DNA of 64,000 nucleotides, from assembly GCF_900129405.1 (NCBI RefSeq), contig NZ_FQVQ01000007.1, positions 1-64,000 of the forward strand. Reading direction: 5' to 3'. Shown here one piece after another: positions 41,299-50,750 of this stretch. Position numbers and translations under genes: made by a program. Below the pieces are notes generated by a model that was not told the DNA's origin, ran no database searches, and worked only from the letters and a program-made list of their open reading frames with translations. The number at the start of each line of letters is the position of its first letter. Position 1 is the stretch's first letter. This DNA comes from Flavobacterium fontis. GTDB taxonomy: Bacteria > Bacteroidota > Bacteroidia > Flavobacteriales > Flavobacteriaceae.

Positions 41299-41964
41299 TT
41301 ATTTTAAAATTTGTTCGATTAAGTTTTTATAAAAAATAGCGGGCGATTGGGTGTCGTTGCAATCGGTAATGGTGGTCAGGTGGTCTTTTAAAAAATGTTG
41401 GTGCAACGATCCTTCAATGATAGATGAAGCCAGACTTTTAGCAAAAGGATAATCGGGTTTGGCTTCCAAAATTAAATTGACCAACCGGTTGATGACGCGT
41501 TTGTACACCATAAAAAAGCCCTCTCGATTTTCGCGGTCGACTTCTTTGGTCAAGATTGTTTTGGTAAATTCCAAAATGATAATGTTGTTGAGCAGCGCTT
41601 CATTGATGTGTAAGGTCGCCGAATCGTCTTTGACTTTTTCAGTTAATATTTCGATACCCTTCAACAATTTTATTTTGGGGTCAGGAATGTTGTTGGTTTC
41701 CAAAACCAAGCGGTATTCCATCCATCCCCAATACCAGGAGGAAAGGTACAACAATAATTTGTGTTTGTTTTCAAAATAGCGGTACAACGAACTTTCATTC
41801 GAACCAATGCGTTCCCCAAGTTTTTTAAACGTAAATGCATCAAAGCCAATTTCGTCAATCAAGAGGATGCTGTGCTGGATAATCTTGCGTCCTAAATCGG
41901 AAGACTCCGGATTTTTAACGTAAAGTTTATCGTTTACAGCGATAATGATCTGGTTTAAAATCAT
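41299..41964 (-). CDS. TetR/AcrR-family regulator
   Basis: 221 residues. The N-terminal helix-turn-helix is around residues 27-72 (IDEIGFDAFTFKKLGERIGS, then NESSLYRYFENKHKLLLYLS). The C-terminal helical domain probably binds a ligand. The gene lies inside the exporter operon, two to three bases from its neighbours, so it likely autoregulates the unit. Confidence 0.88.
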   Translation of the reverse strand: MILNQIIIAVNDKLYVKNPESSDLGRKIIQHSILLIDEIGFDAFTFKKLGERIGSNESSLYRYFENKHKLLLYLSSWYWGWMEYRLVLETNNIPDPKIKLLKGIEILTEKVKDDSATLHINEALLNNIIILEFTKTILTKEVDRENREGFFMVYKRVINRLVNLILEAKPDYPFAKSLASSIIEGSLHQHFLKDHLTTITDCNDTQSPAIFYKNLIEQILK

Positions 41965-41967
41965 GGT

Positions 41968-42666
41968 TTAGTCTTTTTTTTGCGGAATCGTTTTCATCTG
42001 AATCACATCGACCAAAAAGGCAAATGCCATCGAGAAATAAATGTATCCTTTGGGTATTTCAAAGTGCAATCCTTCAGCAATTAGGGAGACACCAATCATC
42101 ATTAAAAAGCATAAAGCCAGTACTTTAAACGAAGGGTGTTTGCTGATAAACTCACTGATGGGTTTGGAGGCAAACAACATGATGACCACCGTTATAATGA
42201 CCGCTGTATACATAATCCAAATTTCACTTACCATACCTACCGCAGTAATGATGGAGTCGATGGAAAAGACCAAATCCAAAAGAATCACTTCTCCCAATAA
42301 GCGGCTAAAAGTAGCTTTTTTTGGGGCACTTAAAGCGTCGGCATTGGCGGCCTCGGTTTTATGGTAAATTTCTTTGGTGCTTTTATAAATCAAAAAGAGC
42401 CCTCCCAGCAATAAGATGATACCTTTCCCCGAAAAAGGAATATCGGCTATAGTGAACAGGGTGGCATCCAATTTCATGATCCAAGCGATAACGGTCAACA
42501 GCACCAAACGCATGATCATCGCCAATCCTAGTCCCCAAAAACGCAATTTTTTTCGCTCTTGTTCGGGCAAACGATCGGCCAAAATGGAAATAAAAATAAC
42601 ATTGTCAAGCCCCAAAATAACTTCAAGGGTCACTAAAGAAAGTAAGGCAATAATAGCGTCAGTCAT
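41968..42666 (-). CDS. TerC-family integral membrane protein
   Basis: 232 residues with about seven transmembrane segments. The family motif LEVILGLDNVIFISILADRL starts at residue 14 and its second copy DLVFSIDSIITAVGM at about residue 130; these Asp-containing repeats are thought to bind metal ions. TerC proteins have been linked to tellurite resistance and, in other bacteria, to manganese export associated with secreted enzymes. Two bases follow the LRR gene and three precede tetR. Confidence 0.9.
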   Translation of the reverse strand: MTDAIIALLSLVTLEVILGLDNVIFISILADRLPEQERKKLRFWGLGLAMIMRLVLLTVIAWIMKLDATLFTIADIPFSGKGIILLLGGLFLIYKSTKEIYHKTEAANADALSAPKKATFSRLLGEVILLDLVFSIDSIITAVGMVSEIWIMYTAVIITVVIMLFASKPISEFISKHPSFKVLALCFLMMIGVSLIAEGLHFEIPKGYIYFSMAFAFLVDVIQMKTIPQKKD

Positions 42667-42668
42667 GA

Positions 42669-43307
42669 TTACAATTGAATTTTAAAACCAAAATTTAAGT
42701 TACGGGTATCGATTACATCGGGTTGTAATTTATTGTTGCGCATCTCAAGGTACTGCAAATGGGGTAGCCCTTCCAATTGACGCGGGATCTCAGGTAATTT
42801 GTTGTTGTTTAGGTAAAGTGACTCCAATTGCTTTAAGGCATACAACTCTTGAGGCAGTTGGACCAGTCCGTCGTTGTCTAAATGCAAGGATTTTAGTTTC
42901 GGCAACTTTGCCAAGATTTTTAAGGTTTGGGGTAAATCCAATGCGGCATCGTTGTTGAGGTAGAGTTCTTCCAGTGTTGTCAACTGGGCCATCGACTCGG
43001 GTACTGTGCGTATCGGATTCCCGCTCAAATTGAGCACTTTCAATTTTTTGAGACGTGTGATGCTGGCGGGAACTTCAAGCAGGTTGTCATTTTGAAGGGA
43101 TAACGACTCCAAGTTAGGGAACAATACATCCCAATCGGAGGGTAATGTCCCCGAAAAGTTGTTCAAATCCAATTGTTTTACAGCCAAAGCATTTTTTTTG
43201 GCTTCTTCCAAATTGGTAAAATAGCCGGGCAATGTTTGCTGAGCGGCTACTGGCATGCTTAAAAAGAGCATGCAACCGATGATTCCTAAAAGTAGTCCGC
43301 GTTTCAT
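42669..43307 (-). CDS. Exported leucine-rich repeat protein
   Basis: 212 residues, signal peptide LLGIIGCMLFLSMPVAAQQ. At least six LRR units of about 23 residues with a regular LxxLxLxxN pattern (LFPNLESLSLQNDNLLEVPA; LKKLKVLNLSGNPIRTVPES; LKQLESLYLNNNKLPEIPRQ). Probably periplasmic or surface-located; there is no T9SS tail. First gene of the TerC-exporter operon, with a TATCTTTG box at 43325-43332. Confidence 0.85.
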   Translation of the reverse strand: MKRGLLLGIIGCMLFLSMPVAAQQTLPGYFTNLEEAKKNALAVKQLDLNNFSGTLPSDWDVLFPNLESLSLQNDNLLEVPASITRLKKLKVLNLSGNPIRTVPESMAQLTTLEELYLNNDAALDLPQTLKILAKLPKLKSLHLDNDGLVQLPQELYALKQLESLYLNNNKLPEIPRQLEGLPHLQYLEMRNNKLQPDVIDTRNLNFGFKIQL

Positions 43308-43373
43308 ATATGAGTATTTTAACGCAAAGATAATAGTAATACTTTCAATTGTGAAATTTTAACTTTTAATTAT

Positions 43374-43405
43374 AAAAAAAGAGGCTCTCGATTGAAAGCC
43401 TCTTT
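43374..43405. terminator. Terminator downstream of gpmI
   Basis: AAAAAAGAGGCT, loop, AGCCTCTTT. It serves the minus-strand gpmI, which ends at 43427, before the LRR promoter. Confidence 0.8.
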
Positions 43406-43426
43406 AATCTATGAATTTGGGTCGTA

Positions 43427-44944
43427 TTAAACGAGCGAACGACCGGTCATGGCAGCCGGTTGTGGAATTCCCATCAAGGATAAAATCGTGGGTGCGATAT
43501 CGCCCAAAATTCCACTTTCGATGTGGCTGCGGTCGGGGTCAATTAAAATTAACGGCACAGGATTGGTGGTATGCGCAGTGTTGGGAGAACCGTCGGGATT
43601 AATCATGGTTTCACAGTTCCCATGGTCGGCAATAAGCAACGTAGTATACCCATGTGCCAAGGCTACGGGAATAATTTCGGAAACACATTGATCGACAGCT
43701 TCACAAGCTTTAATGGCAGCTTCCATAATACCGGTGTGTCCTACCATATCGCCGTTTGCAAAATTCAAACAAACAAAATCGGCGGTTTCTTGTGCCAATT
43801 CGGGAATCAAAGCGTCTTTCAACGCAAACGCACTCATTTCAGGTTGTAAATCGTAGGTAGCCACTTTGGGTGAATTGCGTAAAATGCGACGTTCACCTTC
43901 AAAGGGAATTTCGCGTCCGCCCGAAAAAAAGAAGGTCACGTGGGGATATTTTTCGGTTTCGGCAATGCGAATCTGTTTTTTTCCAGCTTTTTCTAATACC
44001 TCCCCCAAGGTTTCACTTAGATTATCTTTATCGTAAATGACATGAACATTTTCGTAAGTGTCATCATAATTGGTCATGGTAACATAATACAAGGGCAATT
44101 TGTGCATCCCAAACTCAGGGAAATCTTTTTGGGACAAGGTTTCTGTCAATTCGCGCCCACGATCGGTGCGGAAATTGAAGAAAATCACGACATCATCTTC
44201 AGCGATGACAGCTGTGGGTTCACCATTAGCCTGAGTTACCACCAAAGGTTTGATAAATTCATCGGTTACGCCCTCGTTATAACTCTGCTGAATACTCGCG
44301 AGGATGTCGCTGGTTTTTTCTCCTTCGGCATGCACGAGTAAATCATAAGCAAGTTTTACCCGTTCCCAACGCTTGTCACGATCCATGGCATAATACCGTC
44401 CGATGACACTGGCAATTTTTGCGTTTGACTGTTGGGTGTACGAAAGCAAATTCGCCAAGTCTGTTTGAGCCGATTTCGGGTCAACATCGCGGCCATCCGT
44501 AAATGCGTGAATATATACTTGGTCAAGGTTGTATGAAGCTGCGGCATCCAACAACCCATACAAATGCGAGGTATGCGAGTGCACCCCCCCATTGGAAACC
44601 AATCCTAAAAAATGGACTTTTTTGCCATGGGTTTTGGCATATTCAAAAGCGTTTATGAGAGGTTGCTCGTGGCGTAAGGTTTGATTTTGTACGGCCAAAT
44701 TAATTTTAGCCAAATCCTGATAAACAATGCGACCGGCACCGAGATTCATGTGCCCTACTTCGGAGTTCCCCATTTGTCCTTCGGGGAGTCCAACATGTAA
44801 CCCATCGGTACGCAATTCGGCATGAGCATAGCGGGTGTACAAACTTTGAATAAAAGGAACCTGGGCATTGTCGATAGCCGAAACTTTAGGGTCGGGCGAT
44901 TTTCCCCAACCGTCCAATATCATGAGAATGACTTTTGTGTTCAT
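43427..44944 (-). CDS. gpmI: 2,3-bisphosphoglycerate-independent phosphoglycerate mutase
   Basis: The start at 44944 (MNTKVILMILDGWG) is chosen; the longer frame covers the promoter. 505 residues, normal for iPGM. It interconverts 3- and 2-phosphoglycerate in glycolysis using Mn. Motifs: LDGWG, the phosphoserine region EGQMGNSEVGHMNLGAGR, HSHTSHL, FTDGRDVDPKSA, FRTDRGRELT, and C-terminal metal ligands in NFANGDMVGHTG and IADHGNCE. A good promoter lies just upstream. Confidence 0.96.
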   Translation of the reverse strand: MNTKVILMILDGWGKSPDPKVSAIDNAQVPFIQSLYTRYAHAELRTDGLHVGLPEGQMGNSEVGHMNLGAGRIVYQDLAKINLAVQNQTLRHEQPLINAFEYAKTHGKKVHFLGLVSNGGVHSHTSHLYGLLDAAASYNLDQVYIHAFTDGRDVDPKSAQTDLANLLSYTQQSNAKIASVIGRYYAMDRDKRWERVKLAYDLLVHAEGEKTSDILASIQQSYNEGVTDEFIKPLVVTQANGEPTAVIAEDDVVIFFNFRTDRGRELTETLSQKDFPEFGMHKLPLYYVTMTNYDDTYENVHVIYDKDNLSETLGEVLEKAGKKQIRIAETEKYPHVTFFFSGGREIPFEGERRILRNSPKVATYDLQPEMSAFALKDALIPELAQETADFVCLNFANGDMVGHTGIMEAAIKACEAVDQCVSEIIPVALAHGYTTLLIADHGNCETMINPDGSPNTAHTTNPVPLILIDPDRSHIESGILGDIAPTILSLMGIPQPAAMTGRSLV

Positions 44945-44960
44945 TGCAAAAAAATTTAAA

Positions 44961-44992
44961 CAAAGGTACGGCAATTCGGTGCGCTGAATCAA
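44961..44992 (-). promoter_or_regulatory. Promoter of gpmI
   Basis: In the minus sense TTG, 21 bases, then TACCTTTG (44961-44968), matching the Bacteroidota -33/-7 pattern. The -7 box ends 16 bases before the start codon. Confidence 0.65.
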
Positions 44993-45033
44993 GTCCGAAT
45001 GCATAGAATATTCTCAAAAATAAAGGAGGAAAT

Positions 45034-47457
45034 TTACTTTTTTCGTAACGAATTATAGTCTACAAAATACCGAACGCTCACCGACAGGATATGGTCGAGA
45101 CTGTTGGCGCTCAATACTCTTCCGAAATTGCTACGGGTGTCGATGTTAAAATCGGAGCGGTCAAATAAAAAGGCATTGTTGCGGTACAAGATATTGATTT
45201 GACTTCCTGGCGCAAACCACCATGAGAAATTCAAGTCGCAGTTCCAAGTGTTGAAATTCTGATCGGCATCAAAGGCATCGGCCCCCAAATTGGTTAACGA
45301 ACCATCAGAATTCAAGCTGTAATAACGGTTGTACAAGGCATACGACCAATAGTAGCGGGTGGTTAAATTAATAGTAATGTTGTGATTAATGGAGTATTTC
45401 CCGGTGATGGACAAGGTGTGCGTGGTGACATCCCGGCGCCCCATATAAATATCGCCCAAGACATCATTTTGTCCTGTGTATCCGATATTGTTGTTTTGAA
45501 AACCATAACTGTAGTCCCATACCATTGAAAATTTATTGGAAAAACGATAGCGCGGAGCCAATTGCACATAATACGAACGTCGCCCTTCTTCATTGAGATA
45601 GGTAAACGAAGGGTTAAAATCTATGGCAAAAGGACGGTTGTAATTGGTTGAAATATAGGCAAAGACATTGAAGGTTTCAGGAAGCGTTAAAAATCGAGTG
45701 TCAAATTCGGTTCGTGCTTCATAAAAATCATAGACTTTCACGGGGCGCGCACTCATACCGAAGCCGTAGTAATCATTTTTTTTGTCCACAATATTTACAT
45801 TGTAGCGTAAATTGAATTGCTGAACCCGTCCCGTACGGTTATCAAATTCCGAATACCCGTTAACAAACAAACTAAAAGTGTTGAATCGTTTGGTGGGATT
45901 CAAAATGCGGTAACTCGCATTGGCATACAACGAATGGTAATGCGTTTGAAAATTGACGCCCAAATCATTAATGTCAAAAAACGTACTCACATATTGCCCG
46001 CCGATTCCAAAACGATAGTTGCCACTGGTTTCGCCAAAAAATAGCGATGTGTTGTAACCGGTTAAATCGCGTGCCTCAGGACGTTTGATGGTGCTAATTT
46101 TATAATCGCCACTCAAGTTGAAAGTATTCTCACGGGTATTTAAGTCAAACAACAACGCCGTTACATTGGCATCCCGAAAATGGCCTTCGCGGGTAACATT
46201 GGTATTGATTAAACTCACCGATGAGTTCTTGCGAAAACGTTGGTCCAACACCATTAAGTTGTAATTGGTTAAAGGTTCAACCAATTCCTTTCGTGTCTCC
46301 CCCGTAACCGTATTGCGGATATCCGAAAACATGCGTTGGGTTAAAGCATTTAAAATCCCCACACCCAATCCTTTATCGGTGCGGCCTGAGACTTTCATGG
46401 CATTGTATAAGTTCACGGCAACAGGGCGTTCAACAACTTCTTCATTGGGGCCCAAATTTTCTTGTAAAATGGGTGTTCCACCAATCCGACGCGAATAGAG
46501 TAGGTCGCCTTTGCTGAACATTTCGGTACCTTCAGTAAAAAACGGACGGTTTTCATTGAACGTTTGTTCAAATGGCCCCAAGTTGAGCACTACATTGTCA
46601 AATTTGGTTTGGCCAAAATCGGGAATCAAAATGGCATCGAGTGTAAAAGCATCATTGATTCCATATTTGATGTCCATCCCGCCTTTGAGTTCTCCATTTG
46701 TTTTTTGGGTGTTGTTGGTGTTGAGGTAAAATGACGAATAGGGAATAAAGAAAAGGCGCGTGGGGGTTTTGATGTTTTCAATACCTTCCAAAATTCCCGC
46801 TTGGTTGGCTTCGGTGCCAATTTTATTATCGATTAAATTCCATGTATATTGAAAACGAATGGTTTTCACTTCCCGATAAAAGTTAATGCCCCAAGTTTGT
46901 TTCGCATTAGGAGGAAATCGCAAAGCAGCATAGGGAATTTTAAACTCGGCTACCCAACCGAAATCAGTGATTTTAACATCGCTCTCCCAAATGGCATCCC
47001 AAGAAAAATCTTCTCCACTTGCGTCCGTATACACACAGTCTTGTTGCACCCCCGCTGCACTCACAAAAAAGCGAAAATCTTGTTGACCGTCGTTGAATCC
47101 GTTTAAAATGACCCCAAAATGATCGGCTGTCGCAAAGTCATCGCGTATGGTTAACTCCCGTAAAATGGTTTCCGGTTGACTGTCGTACATAATCGCTCCC
47201 ACATACAAAGCCTCATTGCTATAGACCACTTTTACTACCGATTTGCGGGTGGGTTCTTCCAACTTACCATTGTCGGGTTCGATCATCACAAAATCGGTAG
47301 CCGTATCGGCAGTTGCCCATGCTTTTTCGTCGAGAACGCCATCGATGGTAAACTTCTCATCCGAGAATTTAGTGCGCAATGTTTTCTTTGGCGCCTGAGC
47401 TAGGCCGTAAAACGAGAGCAATAAAAAGAGGAAGATAAATCCGATTTTTGGCTTCAT
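45034..47457 (-). CDS. DUF5916 outer-membrane beta-barrel protein with CBM9-like domain
   Basis: The start at 47457 (MKPKIGFIFLFLLLSFYGLA) gives a signal peptide. About 807 residues. The N-terminal 200 residues (FTIDGVLDEKAWATADTATD; SNEALYVGAIMYDSQ) resemble the carbohydrate-binding family 9-like domain. The rest follows the DUF5916 pattern (ENRPFFTEGTEMFSKGDLLY SRRIGG) and ends in alternating beta strands closing with Tyr-Phe. Likely a surface beta-barrel; function unknown. A TATATTTG box at 47476-47483 is upstream. Confidence 0.82.
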   Translation of the reverse strand: MKPKIGFIFLFLLLSFYGLAQAPKKTLRTKFSDEKFTIDGVLDEKAWATADTATDFVMIEPDNGKLEEPTRKSVVKVVYSNEALYVGAIMYDSQPETILRELTIRDDFATADHFGVILNGFNDGQQDFRFFVSAAGVQQDCVYTDASGEDFSWDAIWESDVKITDFGWVAEFKIPYAALRFPPNAKQTWGINFYREVKTIRFQYTWNLIDNKIGTEANQAGILEGIENIKTPTRLFFIPYSSFYLNTNNTQKTNGELKGGMDIKYGINDAFTLDAILIPDFGQTKFDNVVLNLGPFEQTFNENRPFFTEGTEMFSKGDLLYSRRIGGTPILQENLGPNEEVVERPVAVNLYNAMKVSGRTDKGLGVGILNALTQRMFSDIRNTVTGETRKELVEPLTNYNLMVLDQRFRKNSSVSLINTNVTREGHFRDANVTALLFDLNTRENTFNLSGDYKISTIKRPEARDLTGYNTSLFFGETSGNYRFGIGGQYVSTFFDINDLGVNFQTHYHSLYANASYRILNPTKRFNTFSLFVNGYSEFDNRTGRVQQFNLRYNVNIVDKKNDYYGFGMSARPVKVYDFYEARTEFDTRFLTLPETFNVFAYISTNYNRPFAIDFNPSFTYLNEEGRRSYYVQLAPRYRFSNKFSMVWDYSYGFQNNNIGYTGQNDVLGDIYMGRRDVTTHTLSITGKYSINHNITINLTTRYYWSYALYNRYYSLNSDGSLTNLGADAFDADQNFNTWNCDLNFSWWFAPGSQINILYRNNAFLFDRSDFNIDTRSNFGRVLSANSLDHILSVSVRYFVDYNSLRKK

Positions 47458-47633
47458 TAACAATGGGTTGGTGTGCAAATATAACGATATTCCCGAATCG
47501 TATCGGGTTGTGCGAAGGTAATTGGAAATTAAATTAACTGCCAATTTATTGTTTAAAAATCTTATATTTTTAATTCAAAAATGCATTTCATCGATTAAAT
47601 ACGACTTTAATCGTCTTTTTTGTGCTATTTTTC

Positions 47634-47664
47634 TTGGTCGTTCCAAATCAACTCCCTACATTTG
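47634..47664 (+). promoter_or_regulatory. Promoter of the YkuD_2-type gene
   Basis: TTG at 47634-47636, 20 bases, TACATTTG at 47657-47664: good -33/-7 match. The start codon follows 43 bases later. Confidence 0.65.
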
Positions 47665-47707
47665 AAATCCCAAATCATACTACTTAACCTATAAATTCAG
47701 ATGCCTG

Positions 47708-48400
47708 ATGCGTGGTCTTCTATTCGTTTTATCGCTCGTATTGGTTTCTTTTTCAACGGTACCCAGCCCTGAGAAAATGCCTTCATTTTCGCTTTCTGAA
47801 GCACAATTTCATTTTCAAAAACTTACAGCCCAATCGCGTTCCTATCCCTCATGGAGTTGTTTTGCGTATGCCGAACAAGGGTACCAAAAACTAGTTGCTT
47901 TAGGGAAAATTAATAATCCGTACCTCACGGTTATCGACTTCAGTTTGCCTTCCACCCAAAAGCGATTATGGGTTATCGATATGCAACAACTTAAAGTGGT
48001 GCAACATACCTACGTTGCCCATGGTCGTAATTCAGGCTGGATTACTCCAACGGAATTCTCCAATACACCCGAATCGCAACAAAGCAGTTTGGGGTTCTAT
48101 CTCACGGGAGGGACTTATTTTGGGAAACACGGTTTGGCGATGAAATTAAAAGGTATGGAACCCGGATTTAATGATAAAGCTGCCGAACGAGCCATTGTAA
48201 TGCACGGCGCCACCTATGTGTCAGCGCAACACATTCAACGGCACCAACGGTTGGGCAGAAGTCAGGGGTGTCCCGCGCTTTCGCAACCGGATGCGCAAGT
48301 GATAATTCCTACCATTCAAAACGGTTCTTGTCTTTTTATTTATGCCCCACAGAATTCCTATTTGGAGCAATCAACTTTTATAGCGCAGCAAAGTATATAA
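47708..48400 (+). CDS. Murein L,D-transpeptidase catalytic domain protein (YkuD_2 type)
   Basis: 230 residues with a signal peptide (GLLFVLSLVLVSFSTV). The catalytic part has VMHGATYVSAQHI and LGRSQGCPALS, giving the His and Cys of an L,D-transpeptidase-like active site; SGWITPTEFSNTPESQQSS and the GFYLTGGTYFGKHGLAMKL region match the YkuD_2 family of Bacteroidota. It would act on peptidoglycan in the periplasm. Its last 30 bases overlap the end of the convergent L,D-transpeptidase gene. Confidence 0.82.
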   Translation: MRGLLFVLSLVLVSFSTVPSPEKMPSFSLSEAQFHFQKLTAQSRSYPSWSCFAYAEQGYQKLVALGKINNPYLTVIDFSLPSTQKRLWVIDMQQLKVVQHTYVAHGRNSGWITPTEFSNTPESQQSSLGFYLTGGTYFGKHGLAMKLKGMEPGFNDKAAERAIVMHGATYVSAQHIQRHQRLGRSQGCPALSQPDAQVIIPTIQNGSCLFIYAPQNSYLEQSTFIAQQSI

Positions 48401-50059
48401 ATCAGAATCAATGCAGTAAATATCTTCTCTAAACTGTAGTATCCCGTTTTCCTCCCAAGCGGTCCAGTAGAATTGGTGTACTCGAATATCGTCTTTGATT
48501 TTAAGGACTAAGGTTTTTAACTCGGCTTTTGGTAGTTGGATTGGAACTGGTTTTGCTTTTGGATTCTTGGCTTTAACGAGGGCTTGTTTTTTTTCTAAGG
48601 CTTTGATTTTGGCTTCCCGTAATTTTTGATAATGCTTAATATTGGTGGTGTCTTTTATCTTTTGTAACGGCCATTGCAAGGTGTCGTTGAGTAAATGCGC
48701 TGCCATTTCTAGGGGACGTTCCAAGCGCACACAGCCCGAACTCAACGAGCGAAACGAAAGCGAAAAATATTCCCGATGGTTGGTGTCGTGTAAGTAGACC
48801 GTATATCGGTTGGGAAAGTTGATTTTCATTAGCCCCAGCGAGTTGTTTCGCCCGGGGTTTTGAACATACTTGTATTTAAAGGCATCCTCCAAACGCCACA
48901 GTTCTGGGGCCACTTCTTGGTTGTAACGGTCGATAATTTGTAAGCCTTTTTTACGAAAAAAATAGGGGTTTTTCTCAGCCTCTGGAAAAATGTCTTCCTT
49001 CAAAATGGTAGGCGGTACAGTCCAATTCGGATTCAAATTCAGGGTAGTAATCTTTGAGGTAAGGATGGGCGTTCGTCGACTATCGCGTCCTACAACCACG
49101 CGTTGCCTTTGGACGGTATCGTTGGCTTTGACAGCAACCAAAGTGTAATCGGGAATGTTAATTAGTAAATAGTGTGCCCCCAAATCGTTGGGATACCAAC
49201 GCCATCGCTCCATATTGACCACAATCTGTTCGATGCGTTGATCCCGCGAATAATTTAGGGCATCTATCGTTGCGCGCGCAATAATGCCATCGGGACGTAA
49301 ACCGTGTCTTTTTTGAAAACGAAGTACCGCAGCCCTTGTTTTGGCATCATAGGTAGTGGTAAGCAGCGTGTCTTTTTCAGGGAGGTCTCCCCAATACATC
49401 AAACGCTTTTTGATGATCGGCATGTACCTACTCTTTTGTTGGGGTTTGATGACTTCTTTTAAGTTGACCAATCCAATAAATTTATCGGGGTAAGCTTTCA
49501 GGAGTCGGAGTGCCCGTTTTAATTTCAGGTATACGGGATGTTTGGGGTGACAGTCTGTAAGCAAAGCCGAAAGCTGTTGGCGCTGTAATCCTTCATGAAG
49601 CAGTTGTGCCACAGGGGTCGGCGTGCGCTTCAAGTCCCAATCTTCATAAAGTAAATCCGGATTCAGTTTTCCATCCGACGCATGACGTAACCAACGCAAG
49701 GCACTACGACTGAAACGAATTTCGGTGTCTATTTGTAGCGAATCGGGGAGGCTGTCAAACTGTGCATGCCGTTGCGCTAGGAGCGTGTATTCGTAGTCGG
49801 AGGCCCGCAATCCTTCCCATTCGGCTTGACCGATGTGTAGGAGTAAGGTGTCGCGTAGTGCTGATTCGGTCCATACGGGAGAAAATTGGGTGCGCCGGTA
49901 AAAGTCTTTGAGCAGCCCATTTTTTTCAAACAAAATATGGGTTGAATCCAATGGGGTTTGTTGGTATTTTGGACTATAAAACGGCTTTGGATTGTTTGAC
50001 ATCAATCCAAACCAAAGCATTCCTGGGAGAACAATGCTCCAAAATCCTGCGTTTCTCAT
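48371..50059 (-). CDS. L,D-transpeptidase, YcbB/LdtD-like
   Basis: 562 residues with an N-terminal hydrophobic signal/anchor (FWSIVLPGMLWFGLM). A peptidoglycan-binding helical domain (TYDAKTRAAVLRFQKRHGLR, PDGIIARATIDALN) is followed by the YkuD catalytic domain; the active site is YTVYLHDTNHREYFSLSFRS then LSSGCVRLERP with catalytic Cys. It forms 3-3 crosslinks in the cell wall. Four bases overlap the upstream GNAT gene. The C-terminal overlap with the oppositely oriented YkuD_2 gene is 30 bases. Confidence 0.87.
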   Translation of the reverse strand: MRNAGFWSIVLPGMLWFGLMSNNPKPFYSPKYQQTPLDSTHILFEKNGLLKDFYRRTQFSPVWTESALRDTLLLHIGQAEWEGLRASDYEYTLLAQRHAQFDSLPDSLQIDTEIRFSRSALRWLRHASDGKLNPDLLYEDWDLKRTPTPVAQLLHEGLQRQQLSALLTDCHPKHPVYLKLKRALRLLKAYPDKFIGLVNLKEVIKPQQKSRYMPIIKKRLMYWGDLPEKDTLLTTTYDAKTRAAVLRFQKRHGLRPDGIIARATIDALNYSRDQRIEQIVVNMERWRWYPNDLGAHYLLINIPDYTLVAVKANDTVQRQRVVVGRDSRRTPILTSKITTLNLNPNWTVPPTILKEDIFPEAEKNPYFFRKKGLQIIDRYNQEVAPELWRLEDAFKYKYVQNPGRNNSLGLMKINFPNRYTVYLHDTNHREYFSLSFRSLSSGCVRLERPLEMAAHLLNDTLQWPLQKIKDTTNIKHYQKLREAKIKALEKKQALVKAKNPKAKPVPIQLPKAELKTLVLKIKDDIRVHQFYWTAWEENGILQFREDIYCIDSDLYTLLRYKS

Positions 50060-50520
50060 AGTGTTTTGACCATTCGCCAGTGGGGACCTACTTCGGGAAT
50101 TTCAAATTCGTTGCCTTCACACCCATAACCAAGGCGTTGGTAAAACGGTACTGCCCCGGTTCGAGCATTGCACCAAATTCGTTCCATACCTTTTGCTTTT
50201 ACGGCATTTTCTAGGGCTGCTACTAATTCTTTTCCAATTGATTTTCCTTGGTGTTCAGGCAAAATGGCCATGCCCCGTAACTGGTATTCTCGTGCGTCAG
50301 GAGCGTCGGGTCGCGCTACGGCATATACCGAAGCAACGCCAATCAAAAGTCCATTTTCGAATGCCCCCCAATGTTGGGTAGTTGCCGCATCATCTCCTTG
50401 AAAATAACAGCTAGCGACGGGTTTTCCCTGGCGCAAAACCGCATGCCGTATCGGAATTACTTCAGTGGCCGAAACGGGAGCACAATGTAAATTAGCTGGA
50501 AAAGGGGATAAATTATTCAT
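50056..50520 (-). CDS. GNAT-family N-acetyltransferase
   Basis: The start at 50520 (MNNLSPFPANLHCAPVSATE) is chosen; the longer frame reaches into the tRNA promoter. 154 residues. The acetyl-CoA binding motif LRGMAILPEHQGKSIGKELV and the AVPFYQRLGYGCEGNEFEI ending are typical of GNAT enzymes. Substrate unknown. Its stop overlaps the start of the L,D-transpeptidase gene by four bases (ATGA), so the two are coupled. Confidence 0.87.
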   Translation of the reverse strand: MNNLSPFPANLHCAPVSATEVIPIRHAVLRQGKPVASCYFQGDDAATTQHWGAFENGLLIGVASVYAVARPDAPDAREYQLRGMAILPEHQGKSIGKELVAALENAVKAKGMERIWCNARTGAVPFYQRLGYGCEGNEFEIPEVGPHWRMVKTL

Positions 50521-50586
50521 CCTAAAATTGTTAGCTTTCGCGCAATTAAGTGTATAAATGTCGGGCAAAAAAAATTTATAAAAAAC

Positions 50587-50618
50587 TTGCACAGATAAAA
50601 ACAATCGTCTTATATTTG
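50587..50618 (+). promoter_or_regulatory. Promoter of tRNA-Gly
   Basis: TTG at 50587-50589, 21 bases, TATATTTG at 50611-50618, 11 bases upstream of the mature tRNA. It fits the Bacteroidota consensus well and is the cleanest promoter in the window. Confidence 0.7.
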
Positions 50619-50629
50619 CATCCACAAAA

Positions 50630-50705
<76 letters not shown>

Positions 50706-50710
50706 AAAGA

Positions 50711-50738
50711 AAAACCTCTAGGAAACTAGAGGTTTTTT
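50711..50738. terminator. Terminator after tRNA-Gly
   Basis: AAAACCTCTAG, loop GAAA, CTAGAGGTTTTTTT: a near-perfect hairpin with a T-tract, also usable for the convergent pepE transcript. Confidence 0.88.
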
Positions 50739-50750
50739 TATGCTCAAAAG

